Both the position numbers and the translations under genes were made by a program. Of a stretch of 64,000 nucleotides of DNA, positions 9,119 to 17,455 are shown in pieces (position 1 is the stretch's first letter; each line of letters begins with the position of its first letter). The notes beneath the pieces were generated by a model. It saw only the letters and a list, made by a program, of their open reading frames with translations. It ran no database searches and had not been told where the DNA came from. Origin of the DNA: Verrucomicrobiota bacterium (GTDB taxonomy: Bacteria; Verrucomicrobiota; Verrucomicrobiia; CAIQCK01); assembly GCA_026397915.1 (NCBI GenBank), contig JAPLTX010000059.1, positions 186,001-250,000 on the forward strand, in the 5' to 3' direction.

Positions 9119-9538
9119 ATGTTTGGCATCTTCAAAAAGCAAAAGACCAAGCCCTACAACTGGAAGAAGGAGCACACTCGGCTATGGGAGTCGCTCGTTC
9201 CGGCCGAGGGGCAGGCTGATACTTTGCAGGGGGAGCTTATCCGCATTGCAGGCAAGCTGACCGACCAGGCATTCCGAAACGGCAACATGAATTGGGACGC
9301 AGACCATGAGAAGTTGTGGCGATTTGTAGGCAGGCATCTGGACGACCCGCAGACATTCAGCGAGGAGGAGCGGCGAATTATCCGAGACAAGATTGACGAG
9401 ATCATCCGAGACAACGAAGCACCGGACGTGAGTGGTGATGGATGCTGCTACTACATTATCAGCGAGCGAGTCGTGGACTGGTGCATGGCACATCCGACAC
9501 CCATTCCACACCAGAAAGACCCGAACTTGATTCGATGA
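9119..9538 (+). CDS. Hypothetical 139-residue protein (cassette gene 1)
   Basis: I start at ATG 9119 (MFGIFKKQKTKPYNW) rather than the upstream frame start at 9092, because the latter lies within the attC-like core. The protein is soluble, helical and charged, with a Trp-rich N-terminus (KEHTRLWESLVPAEGQA) and a central EEERRIIRDKIDEIIRD helix. No signal peptide or membrane segment is visible. I recognise no family with a known function. Its coding sequence is noticeably less GC-biased than the flanking genes. It ends 7 nt before attC-like site B, in the compact arrangement expected of an integron gene cassette. Confidence 0.75.
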   Translation: MFGIFKKQKTKPYNWKKEHTRLWESLVPAEGQADTLQGELIRIAGKLTDQAFRNGNMNWDADHEKLWRFVGRHLDDPQTFSEEERRIIRDKIDEIIRDNEAPDVSGDGCCYYIISERVVDWCMAHPTPIPHQKDPNLIR

Positions 9539-9544
9539 CGACGC

Positions 9545-9642
9545 GGCCTAACGAACATGCGCTGCAGCGAACCCGGCGCGAGCGGCGCGGCTGCAATCCG
9601 TGCGTCCCGTGCGCCGGGTCGTTGAGCTTGGGTCGTTCGGCC
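9545..9642 (+). repeat. attC-like recombination site B
   Basis: Outer cores GGCCTAACGAAC (9545-9556) and GTCGTTCGGCC (9632-9642) are imperfect inverted complements. The inner left arm GCGAACCCGGCGC pairs with GCGCCGGGTCGT, leaving one extra A unpaired on the left strand, as in the extrahelical bases that set attC strand choice. The left arm shares CGCTGCAnCGAA with site C. The right arm shares TCGnTGAGnTTG followed by TCGTTCnGC. The site fills almost the whole gap between two small genes. Confidence 0.7.
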
Positions 9643-9658
9643 GACCTCTGCACGCGCT

Positions 9659-10288
9659 ATGACAACGTCACGATTCTGTGAGTGGTTTGCCTTCGGCGCG
9701 CTTGCGTGTTGGATGGGTCTCGGCCTGATGCGCGCTCTCATGTTGCGGGCGCGCGGAGTGCCGGTCTTCGTGGTGGATCGGCAGCGGACCGGCGGGCAGA
9801 TGCTGGCCGATACGGTGATGTTTGCATGTCTGCTGGCCTTCGGCTACGAGATCATTGCGTATGCGTGGCAGCTTCGTTTTCACATTGGACCCTCGGTTCT
9901 GGAAAGGTCGGTGGTTGATGGGCCAGCCAGCCAGGCGTTGGGTGCCCTGATCGTGACCGGGGCAGTGATACTCTACGTCATTGCGCTCCGCGACCTCGGG
10001 GTGTCGTGGCGGCTGGGTTTGGACCGGAGTGCGCCCGGACCTTTGGTCACGGGAGGCGTCTATCGCTGGACACGGCATCCCATATACATCGCCTTCGACC
10101 TCTGGTTTATGGGGACGTTCCTGCTGATCGGTCGGCTATCGTTCTTGGTGCTCGCCTTGGTTTGTGTGCCGCTGCTACATGCAATCATGGATCGAGAGGA
10201 GCGGTTTCTCACGCGACTTTACGGTGATGCTTATCGAGATTACTCCAGACGCGTCGGGCGTTATTTCTTCAGGCAACGACATGAATGA
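9659..10288 (+). CDS. Isoprenylcysteine carboxyl methyltransferase (ICMT/PEMT)-family membrane protein (cassette gene 2)
   Basis: The 209-residue protein has about five membrane segments (for example FGALACWMGLGLMRAL and ALIVTGAVILYVIAL). Its C-terminal signature is GGVYRWTRHPIYIAFDLWFM, then a membrane hairpin and EERFLTRLYGDAYRDYSRRV. This GxYxxxRHPxY...EExxLxxxxGxxYxxY pattern defines ICMT/phospholipid methyltransferase-like proteins, which methylate small or lipid acceptors using SAM. The acceptor is unknown. ATG 9659 is 17 nt after attC-like site B and the stop is 13 nt before site C, so it sits in a cassette-sized unit. Confidence 0.8.
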   Translation: MTTSRFCEWFAFGALACWMGLGLMRALMLRARGVPVFVVDRQRTGGQMLADTVMFACLLAFGYEIIAYAWQLRFHIGPSVLERSVVDGPASQALGALIVTGAVILYVIALRDLGVSWRLGLDRSAPGPLVTGGVYRWTRHPIYIAFDLWFMGTFLLIGRLSFLVLALVCVPLLHAIMDREERFLTRLYGDAYRDYSRRVGRYFFRQRHE

Positions 10289-10300
10289 GAACCATACGCG

Positions 10301-10399
10301 ACCGAACAAGATCGCTGCACCGAATGGCGGCCCCGGCACGCAGCTTGGCAATTCGGCAGTCGCGAAGGGGCCGCCATCGGTGAGTTGAAATCGTTCTGC
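10301..10399 (+). repeat. attC-like recombination site C
   Basis: The inner arms are strong: TGGCGGCCCC at 10325-10334 pairs perfectly with GGGGCCGCCA at 10367-10376. Pairing extends by CACCGA/TCGGTG around a single unpaired A. Outer cores are CCGAAC (10302-10307) and GTTCTGC (10393-10399). The left CGCTGCACCGAA and the right TCGGTGAGTTG...TCGTTCTGC match site B outside the variable central stem. Related ends with different stems are what attC sites of one integron look like, and are not expected of ordinary terminators. Confidence 0.65.
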
Positions 10400-10418
10400 A
10401 ACCGACCGGAACAGCAAG

Positions 10419-11258
10419 ATGACAGACTACGAAATCGTTGACACCAACGCCGGGAACATCAGCAGTTGCAGCTTCTGTGGCTACAAAGACGCCAACAACC
10501 TGGGACATCGTCGGAAAACGGAGTGGCTGAAGGAGCGCTACGCGGAAGGCTTGAGGTTCAAGGTGCTACGCTCACGGAGATTCGGTGATATTGGGTGGAT
10601 CGAATACGCCCCTGGCAATCGCGCATGGAGGCCGGTGGAGGCGGAGGGCTACCTCGTCATCCATTGCCTGATGGTCCTCGGCAAGCATACAGGGAAGGGG
10701 CTGGGCACTCTGCTGTTGGACAGTTGTCTCAAGGACGCAAAGAAGAGCAAGTGCCGAGGGGTCGCCGTGGTGACCAGTTCCGATGCTCTCATGGCACGAA
10801 GGAATCTCTTCATCAAGGCGGGTTTTGTCCCGGTGGAGAGCTGCCCGCCTTACGAGTTGCTCGTCAAGAAGCTCAAGAGAACCGCCCCGAATCCTCGTTT
10901 CATCGTCCAGCGGGAGCGACTATTGAAGAGGCACAAGAAGGGTCTCACGATCCTGGCTGCGGATCAGTGCCCTATGGTTCCAAAGTGCGTGGCGGAGATT
11001 GCGGAGATGTCCAGAGCCTTGGGGCTGGAACCGAAAGTGGTTCGAGTCAGGAGCGCCAAGGCGTCAAGGGAGATCCCGACGCCCTATGGCATGTTCAGTA
11101 TCATCTACGATGGGAAGCTGATCGCAGGCCGTCCTGTCAGCGCAACGAGATTCTCGAACATGATGAGCAAGACACTGTCATGCTTCAGACGGAATTGGAA
11201 AAATTGGCGGTCTGAGATAGAGAGTGGGGCTTCAAAAGCCAGTGGAGCGGCCGGCTGA
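10419..11258 (+). CDS. GNAT N-acetyltransferase with YoaP-like C-terminal domain (cassette gene 3)
   Basis: Residues about 1-150 form a GNAT fold; the acetyl-CoA-binding motif is seen in GKHTGKGLGTLLLDSCLKDA and the later RRNLFIKAGF. Residues about 165-265 resemble the YoaP-like domain found fused to some GNATs: LTILAADQCPMVPK (thioredoxin-like strand and Cys), then TPYGMFSIIYDGKLIAGRP. The N-terminus has two cysteines (SCSFCGY). The enzyme should acetylate an amine on a small molecule or protein; the target is unknown. Acetyltransferases are common cargo of integron cassettes. The start lies 20 nt after attC-like site C. Confidence 0.8.
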   Translation: MTDYEIVDTNAGNISSCSFCGYKDANNLGHRRKTEWLKERYAEGLRFKVLRSRRFGDIGWIEYAPGNRAWRPVEAEGYLVIHCLMVLGKHTGKGLGTLLLDSCLKDAKKSKCRGVAVVTSSDALMARRNLFIKAGFVPVESCPPYELLVKKLKRTAPNPRFIVQRERLLKRHKKGLTILAADQCPMVPKCVAEIAEMSRALGLEPKVVRVRSAKASREIPTPYGMFSIIYDGKLIAGRPVSATRFSNMMSKTLSCFRRNWKNWRSEIESGASKASGAAG

Positions 11259-11287
11259 TCGCCGCCGCTCACCGGCAACGTTCGTCA
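11238..11287 (+). repeat. Possible degenerate attC-like site D overlapping the gene end
   Basis: GCCAGTGGAGCGGCCGGC (11238-11255) and GCCGCCGCTCACCGGC (11261-11276) form a stem with one unpaired G on the left, over the stop codon of the GNAT gene. They are followed by CAACGTTCGTC. The right-hand consensus shared by sites B and C is absent and there is no left core, so this could instead be an ordinary transcription terminator. Confidence 0.3.
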
Positions 11288-11404
11288 AATAGTCGCTGAC
11301 CGTGAGGCCGAGCGGTTGCACGGCGCTGGTGTGGCGACGGGAAACGCGGGCACGGATTTTCTTGTGGCGCACAGTTGGCGGCTGGTGGCACGCTGCGGCT
11401 TGCC

Positions 11405-13573
11405 ATGAAGAAGCTCAGCATCCTCACCCTCTCCGTTCTGCTGCTGCCTCCGCTAGCCATTCTCCACGCCGCCGAACCGGCTCCGGTGGAGTTCACCGTG
11501 AAGCTGGAGACGGTGATGAAGCATGACGACGGGAAGTTCCTCTGGTTTCATCCGCGCGCGGCGGCGATTCCGGGACGAGGCGAGGGCGGGCCGGCGGTGG
11601 TGATGACGATCCAGAAACACCTGAAGATATCGGACTACTACTCCGGCCTCCATGTGATGATGCGCCCGTCGCCGCCGGCGACGTGGACGGGGCCGGTGCT
11701 GCCGCCGGAACTGGATTGGCGTCCGCAGCCGGACGGCGTCACCATCAGCGTCGCCGATGTCACGCCCGGCTGGCACGCGCCGACGGGGAAGCTGCTCACC
11801 ATCGGCTGCCAGGTCCGCTACAGCCCGAAGGGCACACAACTCGACGACGTGAAGCGCGCGCACCAGACGGTCTATGCGGTGTTCGACCCGAAGACGGAGC
11901 GTTGGACGCCGTGGCAAGTGCTAGAGATGCCGCCGGACGAGGAGTTTGATTTCGCGCGCAATGCCTGTTCGCAATGGCTCGTCCGGCCCGACGGCCGGTT
12001 GCTCGTGCCGCTCTACATTGGGCGCAATTCCAAAGTGCCCGCCAGCGTGACGGTCGCCGAATGTAGTTTCGACGGCGCGAAGCTGGCCTACGTGCGACAC
12101 GGCACCGTGCTGCGGCTGAACGTCGTGCGGGGGCTTTGCGAGCCATCGCTGGTCGCGTTTCGAGGGCGTTACTACCTCACGCTCCGCAATGACCTGCGCG
12201 GCTACGTGAGCGTGAGCGACGACGGCCTGCGGTTCCCCGAACAGCAGCCGTGGCTCTTTGACGATGGCGCGGAACTGGGCAGCTACAACACGCAACAGCA
12301 TTGGCTCGCGCACAGCGACGGGTTGTTCCTCGTCTATACCCGGCGTGGCGCGAACAATGACCACATCGTCCGCCACCGCGCGCCGCTGTTCATGGCACAG
12401 GTGGACCCGGCGACGTTGCGGGTGTTGCGCCGCACGGAGAAGGTCGTCGTGCCGGAGCGCGGCGCGGAGATGGGCAACTTCGGCGCGTGCGCGATCAGCA
12501 AGACGGAATCGTGGGTGACCGTCTCCGAAGGCATGTTCATGAAGGACTCGCGCCAGCGCGGCGCCGAGGGCGCGACCTTCGTCGCGCGCGTGCTTTGGGC
12601 CAAACCGAACAGGCTGGTGGCGCAGGATCAAGCCACGCCGGATTGGGTGCTCGAAACCAAGGCCGCGGGCTGGCAACCGCGGGATTCGCAGGGCGAGTTT
12701 GTGTTCCGCGATAAGCTCTGGATCATGGGTGGCTGGTTCAACTCGACCTCAGCACCACCGCGCGACGTGTGGTCTTCGGCTGACGGGCGCGACTGGAAGC
12801 TCGTCACGAAAAGCGCGCCGTGGATTCACAGCGATCTGCCGATGAACGTCGTCTTCAAGAACCGCATGTGGGTGATGGGCGGCTGGTATAACGGCCGGCT
12901 GCCGGGCCACTCGGCGGGCAATCAGGTCTGGTGGTCCACCGACGGCGCGAACTGGCAGCAGGCCACGGCCGCCGCCGGCTGGTCGCCACGCATCGCCGCC
13001 GCCACCGTGGAGTTCCGCGGCCGCATGTGGATACTCGGCGGAACGGAGAACTACTACTTCGGCGACGACCGCAGCCTGAAGAACGACGTGTGGTCCTCCG
13101 CCGACGGCAAGGAATGGAAACTGGAAACGGCGAAGGCCGGTTGGTCGCCGCGCGCGTATCATCAAGCCGTCGTGCTCAACGGCAGAATTTACGTCTTCGG
13201 CGGCGGCAACTACGTCCCATCCTACCACGCGAAGAACGACGTGTGGTCGTCCAGCGACGGCATAAATTGGCGTTGCGAGACGGAAGCCGCCCCGTGGCAT
13301 CCGCGCCTGTGGTTTTCTTCCGCCGTCTATCGCGGCCGCATGTGGGTGCTCGGCGGCTGGGCGAAGGAGAAGGACAACTTCGGCGATGTCTGGCATTCCG
13401 CCGACGGCAAGACGTGGCAGCGGCTTGAAACCAAAACCTGCTGGAAGTCGCGGCACGAGCATTCCGTCTTCGTTTTCAAAGACAAACTCTGGATCGCCGC
13501 CGGCCACGCCCGGCCGCTAAACAGCGAAGTGTGGTCACTGCATCTGCCGGTGGATTTCTTTGGAAAGGAATAA
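11405..13573 (+). CDS. Secreted sialidase-like propeller fused to six kelch repeats
   Basis: ATG 11405 opens a signal peptide (MKKLSILTLSVLLLPPLAILHA). Residues about 25-410 form a BNR/sialidase-like propeller closely related to the 18530-19765 product; shared stretches include YNTQQHW and LVYTRRGANNDHI. Residues about 420-720 hold six kelch-type units, each with a hydrophobic blade strand such as LWIMGGWF or MWVLGGWA and a VWSSADGxxWK segment. The protein would be a double propeller exported to the periplasm or surface. Such propellers bind or hydrolyse glycans; catalytic sialidase residues were not identified. The kelch half is absent from the paralog, so one gene gained or lost it. Confidence 0.8.
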   Translation: MKKLSILTLSVLLLPPLAILHAAEPAPVEFTVKLETVMKHDDGKFLWFHPRAAAIPGRGEGGPAVVMTIQKHLKISDYYSGLHVMMRPSPPATWTGPVLPPELDWRPQPDGVTISVADVTPGWHAPTGKLLTIGCQVRYSPKGTQLDDVKRAHQTVYAVFDPKTERWTPWQVLEMPPDEEFDFARNACSQWLVRPDGRLLVPLYIGRNSKVPASVTVAECSFDGAKLAYVRHGTVLRLNVVRGLCEPSLVAFRGRYYLTLRNDLRGYVSVSDDGLRFPEQQPWLFDDGAELGSYNTQQHWLAHSDGLFLVYTRRGANNDHIVRHRAPLFMAQVDPATLRVLRRTEKVVVPERGAEMGNFGACAISKTESWVTVSEGMFMKDSRQRGAEGATFVARVLWAKPNRLVAQDQATPDWVLETKAAGWQPRDSQGEFVFRDKLWIMGGWFNSTSAPPRDVWSSADGRDWKLVTKSAPWIHSDLPMNVVFKNRMWVMGGWYNGRLPGHSAGNQVWWSTDGANWQQATAAAGWSPRIAAATVEFRGRMWILGGTENYYFGDDRSLKNDVWSSADGKEWKLETAKAGWSPRAYHQAVVLNGRIYVFGGGNYVPSYHAKNDVWSSSDGINWRCETEAAPWHPRLWFSSAVYRGRMWVLGGWAKEKDNFGDVWHSADGKTWQRLETKTCWKSRHEHSVFVFKDKLWIAAGHARPLNSEVWSLHLPVDFFGKE

Positions 13574-13652
13574 TGTTCGCCGCGCGCCAACCGCCTTCCC
13601 CCGCGAACCCGAGCATGAACTTGCAGCCCTGATTTCATTCCCTCGCACCACC

Positions 13653-15884
13653 ATGAACTCCTTCCCACACAACCCCGTGCCGAAGTCCACGCGCGCCACA
13701 CTCTGGCTGACGGCGGTTTGCATCTTGGCAGGCTGCGCGGTGGCCGGCGCTGCGCAGAGCGAAGACGGCGTCTTTCACACGACCATTTCGCCAGTGACTG
13801 AGGCTCAGCATGGCCAATGGAACGTGGCGCTGGCGGAGTTTTCAGGCGGACGCGTGCTCGCGATTTGGGAAGCGGGTCACACGGAGGTGAAAACCCCCAA
13901 CGTGATAATGTCGTCTCTGTCGGAAGATGGAGGCCGAACCTGGAGCGAGCGGCGCGAGTTCTACCGGCGTCCCGGAATGCGCTGCACCCCGTGTGGTTTC
14001 TACCGTGTGAAAGACTTGCTGCACTGTGTGCACGCGGAGTTGCCCGTGGCGGGCGGCAAAGAACCTTGCCGGGTGTTGGTTCGAGCCTCGTCCGACGGGG
14101 GCGCCAGTTGGAGTGAAGCGCGGGAGATTTGGCGCACGCAGTTTGGCGTGGCCATGCAGCCCGTTGTGCTGCGCGATGGACGGATCGCGCTGCCGGTCTA
14201 TTACCGAGGCGTCAACTCCAGCGGCACGGTCACTTCGATTTCGCGGGTTCTTGTATCGAAGGATGACGGGGCGACGTGGCAGGAGGGCGCGAACATTCCC
14301 GCCGATCTGCCGGGCGGTGCCATGGAGCCTGCTCTGGCCGAGACCTCCGAAGGCGACTGGTTGTGCATCATCCGAACGCGCGGCACCGGATGGCTCTACG
14401 CTTCGCGATCGAAGGACAGCGGGCTGACTTGGGCAACGCCAGCGCCGTTGCCGTTGGAATCGCCGGAGTCCATCGCGCGCCTGCAGCGGCTCGACAATGG
14501 CAGTCTGCTCGTCGTCTGGAACGGGGTGGCCTCCAAGACGCAAGGCCCGCGCAATCGCCTGACAGTCGCGCGCTCTGTGGATGGCGGACGGACGTGGCCG
14601 CAGCGCCGCGACCTCGTGCAGGGCGGACCCGTATTCAGCAACCACGGCGTGATGCAGACAAGCGATGGCCGGATTCTTGTCGGTTACCAGAACTTTCATC
14701 GTGATCCCGTGCGCGCCCCGGAAAGGAGCGGCGTGGACTCGGTAGAGATCGCCAGTTTCGATCTGCCTTGGCTGGCCGCGCGAGTCGAGATGGCATACGC
14801 CGTGGATCGCAACAGCCAGCGGCCTGTGCCGGTTGTCACGGCGCACGGCCATTGCGCGTGGCCAAATCTAAAACTGCTTAAGGACAGGCGCACGCTGGCG
14901 GCGTTGATTTTCAATGACGAGAGCCACGGTCATCATCCGGGCGACATCGAGTGCTGGCTCAGCAGCGACGGCGGCGCGACGTGGAAGTTTGGGAGTGCCG
15001 CGACGCAACACGAGCCGGACACCATCCGCATGAACCACGCCGCCGGACTCGCGGCCAACGGCGACCTCATCGTGCTGACTTCCGGCTGGTCGAACCGCTG
15101 GCCGCCGAACGTGCCGCGGGCGCGCGGAAGTTTTCGCTACGAAGTGCTTGGCCCATGGTTGAGCCGCTCGCCGGATGGCGGCAAGTCGTGGTGGGTGAGC
15201 AAGGATGCCTTTCCGCAAACAGTGCCGAGCGGCCAGCCGGCGGTGCCGTTTGGCGACGTGCAGATCGCGCAGAACGGCGACCTCTGCGTGGCCGTTTATT
15301 CGACGCAGGGGCCGTGGGAAAAATACGAGGAGCGCAAATTCCGCTCGTGGCTCTACCGCAGCAAAGACGACGGCAAAACGTGGGGCGAGCCGGTCGTCAT
15401 CGGCCCCGACGCGAACGAGACGACCCCATTGCACGTCGGCAACGGACGCTGGCTCGCTGCGGCGCGCATCGGCAGCGGCGTCGAGAAGAAAGACCAGATG
15501 CTGCTCTACGCTTCGACCGATGACGGTCGCACCTGGACGTTCAAGCGCACGATGACCGGCTTTCAGCGCGTCAACGGTCACCTCGCGAAGCTCCGCGACG
15601 GCCGCGTGCTGTTCAGTTGCGGCGACCGCGCCTCCGACTTCGGCAAGAAGGGTCTCGAAGCAATGATGAGCGCCGACGGCGGCGAGACGTGGACTGAGCC
15701 GGTGCGCCTCATTGACTGGAACGGTCTCGACTGCGGCTACCCGTCGTCCGTTCAACGCGCTGACGGCCAGATCGTCACCGCTTACTACGCATCCGCATTA
15801 CCCGGCGACCCGCCCAATTCCTACAAGAACTACCACATGGCCGCCATTGTGTGGGATCCGGATCGGACGTTCCCGAAGCGATGA
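13653..15884 (+). CDS. Tandem exo-sialidase-like protein, putative lipoprotein
   Basis: ATG 13653 is preferred because it leads into a hydrophobic leader ending in a lipobox (AVCILAGC), suggesting lipidation. The 743-residue protein carries about ten Asp-box (S-x-D-x-G-x-x-W) motifs, such as SEDGGRTW, SSDGGASW, SKDDGATW, SVDGGRTW, SPDGGKSW, STDDGRTW and SADGGETW. They fall in two blocks (residues about 35-390 and 395-740), so it is two six-bladed sialidase-like propellers in tandem. The family includes sialidases, KDNases and sulfated-glycan hydrolases as well as non-catalytic binders. It follows the kelch-fusion gene, from which it is separated by 79 nt. Confidence 0.8.
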   Translation: MNSFPHNPVPKSTRATLWLTAVCILAGCAVAGAAQSEDGVFHTTISPVTEAQHGQWNVALAEFSGGRVLAIWEAGHTEVKTPNVIMSSLSEDGGRTWSERREFYRRPGMRCTPCGFYRVKDLLHCVHAELPVAGGKEPCRVLVRASSDGGASWSEAREIWRTQFGVAMQPVVLRDGRIALPVYYRGVNSSGTVTSISRVLVSKDDGATWQEGANIPADLPGGAMEPALAETSEGDWLCIIRTRGTGWLYASRSKDSGLTWATPAPLPLESPESIARLQRLDNGSLLVVWNGVASKTQGPRNRLTVARSVDGGRTWPQRRDLVQGGPVFSNHGVMQTSDGRILVGYQNFHRDPVRAPERSGVDSVEIASFDLPWLAARVEMAYAVDRNSQRPVPVVTAHGHCAWPNLKLLKDRRTLAALIFNDESHGHHPGDIECWLSSDGGATWKFGSAATQHEPDTIRMNHAAGLAANGDLIVLTSGWSNRWPPNVPRARGSFRYEVLGPWLSRSPDGGKSWWVSKDAFPQTVPSGQPAVPFGDVQIAQNGDLCVAVYSTQGPWEKYEERKFRSWLYRSKDDGKTWGEPVVIGPDANETTPLHVGNGRWLAAARIGSGVEKKDQMLLYASTDDGRTWTFKRTMTGFQRVNGHLAKLRDGRVLFSCGDRASDFGKKGLEAMMSADGGETWTEPVRLIDWNGLDCGYPSSVQRADGQIVTAYYASALPGDPPNSYKNYHMAAIVWDPDRTFPKR

Positions 15885-15957
15885 AGGAGAAAGCTTTGAC
15901 GCTTGCAGCAGGCCCACAAGAGACTACGATGCCGGCAAACCAACGGAGGACATCCCT

Positions 15958-17391
15958 ATGACGATAACAAGAGCGTGGATCGCAGGCGCGGCAGTTTTCG
16001 CGGCTGCACAGGTCGTTAGCGCGGTTGAACTGCCGTTTCCGTTGACCATCGGAGGCCACCCGGCCAAGGACGAAGGCCGGCTCGATGCGGCCCCGGTCGT
16101 CAAGGAGGCGGTTGACCCCAATGCCGAGGTCGTCATCAAGGCCCAGACGGAGATGATCATCCTGAACATCTCCTCCGCCAACGACGATGGCAGCGTCAAG
16201 CCACGCTCGCGCACCGCGATTGTCATGGCGCAGGGCACCAACAAGGTTCGTCTGGATCAGACCCTGGACAAAAAGCCTTTGGCGGCGGGCCTGTATCGGA
16301 TGACCGCGACGGCGGCCGACGCGACTGCCATTGTGCTCTTCCGCATCGGCGAAGGCGCCGTGGGAGTTGGCGGCAAGACGACGGCGCAAGTGGAACAGGA
16401 GGCGGAAAAGAAAGCCGCGGAGGCCACGCAGAAGGCCATGACGGATTTGAAGAAGTCCAAGGAGGAAGAAGCCGCCCGCGCCAAGCAGGCCGCCATGCCC
16501 AAACCCACCGAGAAGCTCACGGACGAAGAAGCATCCATCCGGCTCACCTACGCCTCCCAATACGGCGAGGCGGACAAGGTCAAGGCGCTGCTCGCTTCCA
16601 ACCCGAAGATCGTCAACATGAACGACAGCCAGGCGTTTCAGGCCGCGCTGTCGCTGCAAAAAGGGCCGGAGATCGTCAAAGCGTTTCTCGACGCCGGCGC
16701 CGATGCGAAGATAAAGCAGAAGGAATCCGGCTGCAGCACGATCATCCTCGCCATTGACGGCGCCAAGCCGAGCGACGAACTAACCGCCGTCGTGAAAATG
16801 CTCGTCGAGAAAGGCGCGGATGTGAACTGCGCGCGGCCCAAAGAAGGCTTCACCGCCCTTCACCTCGCCGCCCGCCAGGGAATGAAGGACGTGATGGCGG
16901 TGCTGCTGTCGGCAAAGAACGTGGATGTGAACCAGCGCTGCAATGACCTGCCCACCACATCAACGACCGACGACGCATGGCCGCCGCTCTTTTACGCCGT
17001 CTCGCGAGGCGATGAAGGGCAACCGGACGACTTGAAGGTGGTCGAGATGCTCTTGGCCAAAGGCGCTGATGTGAAGGCAGCGACCCGGGAGAACCTCACA
17101 GCCCTGCATTTGGTAGCGAAAAGCGGGCGCGATCGCCGGGACATCGCCGAGCTTCTGGTCGCCAAAGGCGCCGCAATGGACCCCGTATCCCGGCCGTTCC
17201 GCCTGACACCGCTGCACGACGCCCTAATGAAAGACAATCCCGAAATCTGCAAGTTGTTGCTGGAGCGGGGTGCCAACGTCAACATCCCCAACGATCAAGG
17301 CGTCACCATCATCCAGCACGCGCACGGTTACTACGTGGACTGGAAGGCAGGCAAGGTCATCCAGCAAGGGGCAAGAGGCTCGCAGCGTTAA
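15958..17391 (+). CDS. Exported ankyrin-repeat protein
   Basis: ATG 15958 has a strong GGAGGA ribosome site at 15945-15950 and starts a signal peptide (TITRAWIAGAAVFAAAQVVSA). A beta-rich region follows (residues 25-135), then a charged coiled coil (about 140-180, VEQEAEKKAAEATQKAM). Ankyrin repeats fill residues about 190-465, with repeated GFTALHLAARQG, NLTALHLVAKSG and TPLHDALM-type units and aspartate-asparagine turns. Ankyrin proteins mediate protein-protein contact; the partner is unknown. In-frame sequence upstream of this start has no signal peptide and shadows the previous gene. Confidence 0.8.
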   Translation: MTITRAWIAGAAVFAAAQVVSAVELPFPLTIGGHPAKDEGRLDAAPVVKEAVDPNAEVVIKAQTEMIILNISSANDDGSVKPRSRTAIVMAQGTNKVRLDQTLDKKPLAAGLYRMTATAADATAIVLFRIGEGAVGVGGKTTAQVEQEAEKKAAEATQKAMTDLKKSKEEEAARAKQAAMPKPTEKLTDEEASIRLTYASQYGEADKVKALLASNPKIVNMNDSQAFQAALSLQKGPEIVKAFLDAGADAKIKQKESGCSTIILAIDGAKPSDELTAVVKMLVEKGADVNCARPKEGFTALHLAARQGMKDVMAVLLSAKNVDVNQRCNDLPTTSTTDDAWPPLFYAVSRGDEGQPDDLKVVEMLLAKGADVKAATRENLTALHLVAKSGRDRRDIAELLVAKGAAMDPVSRPFRLTPLHDALMKDNPEICKLLLERGANVNIPNDQGVTIIQHAHGYYVDWKAGKVIQQGARGSQR

Positions 17392-17455
17392 AAGCTCCTT
17401 TTGCTAGTCAGTAATCCAAGTTTTCATTTTCGTTTGTGACAGCACTCCCGCAACC

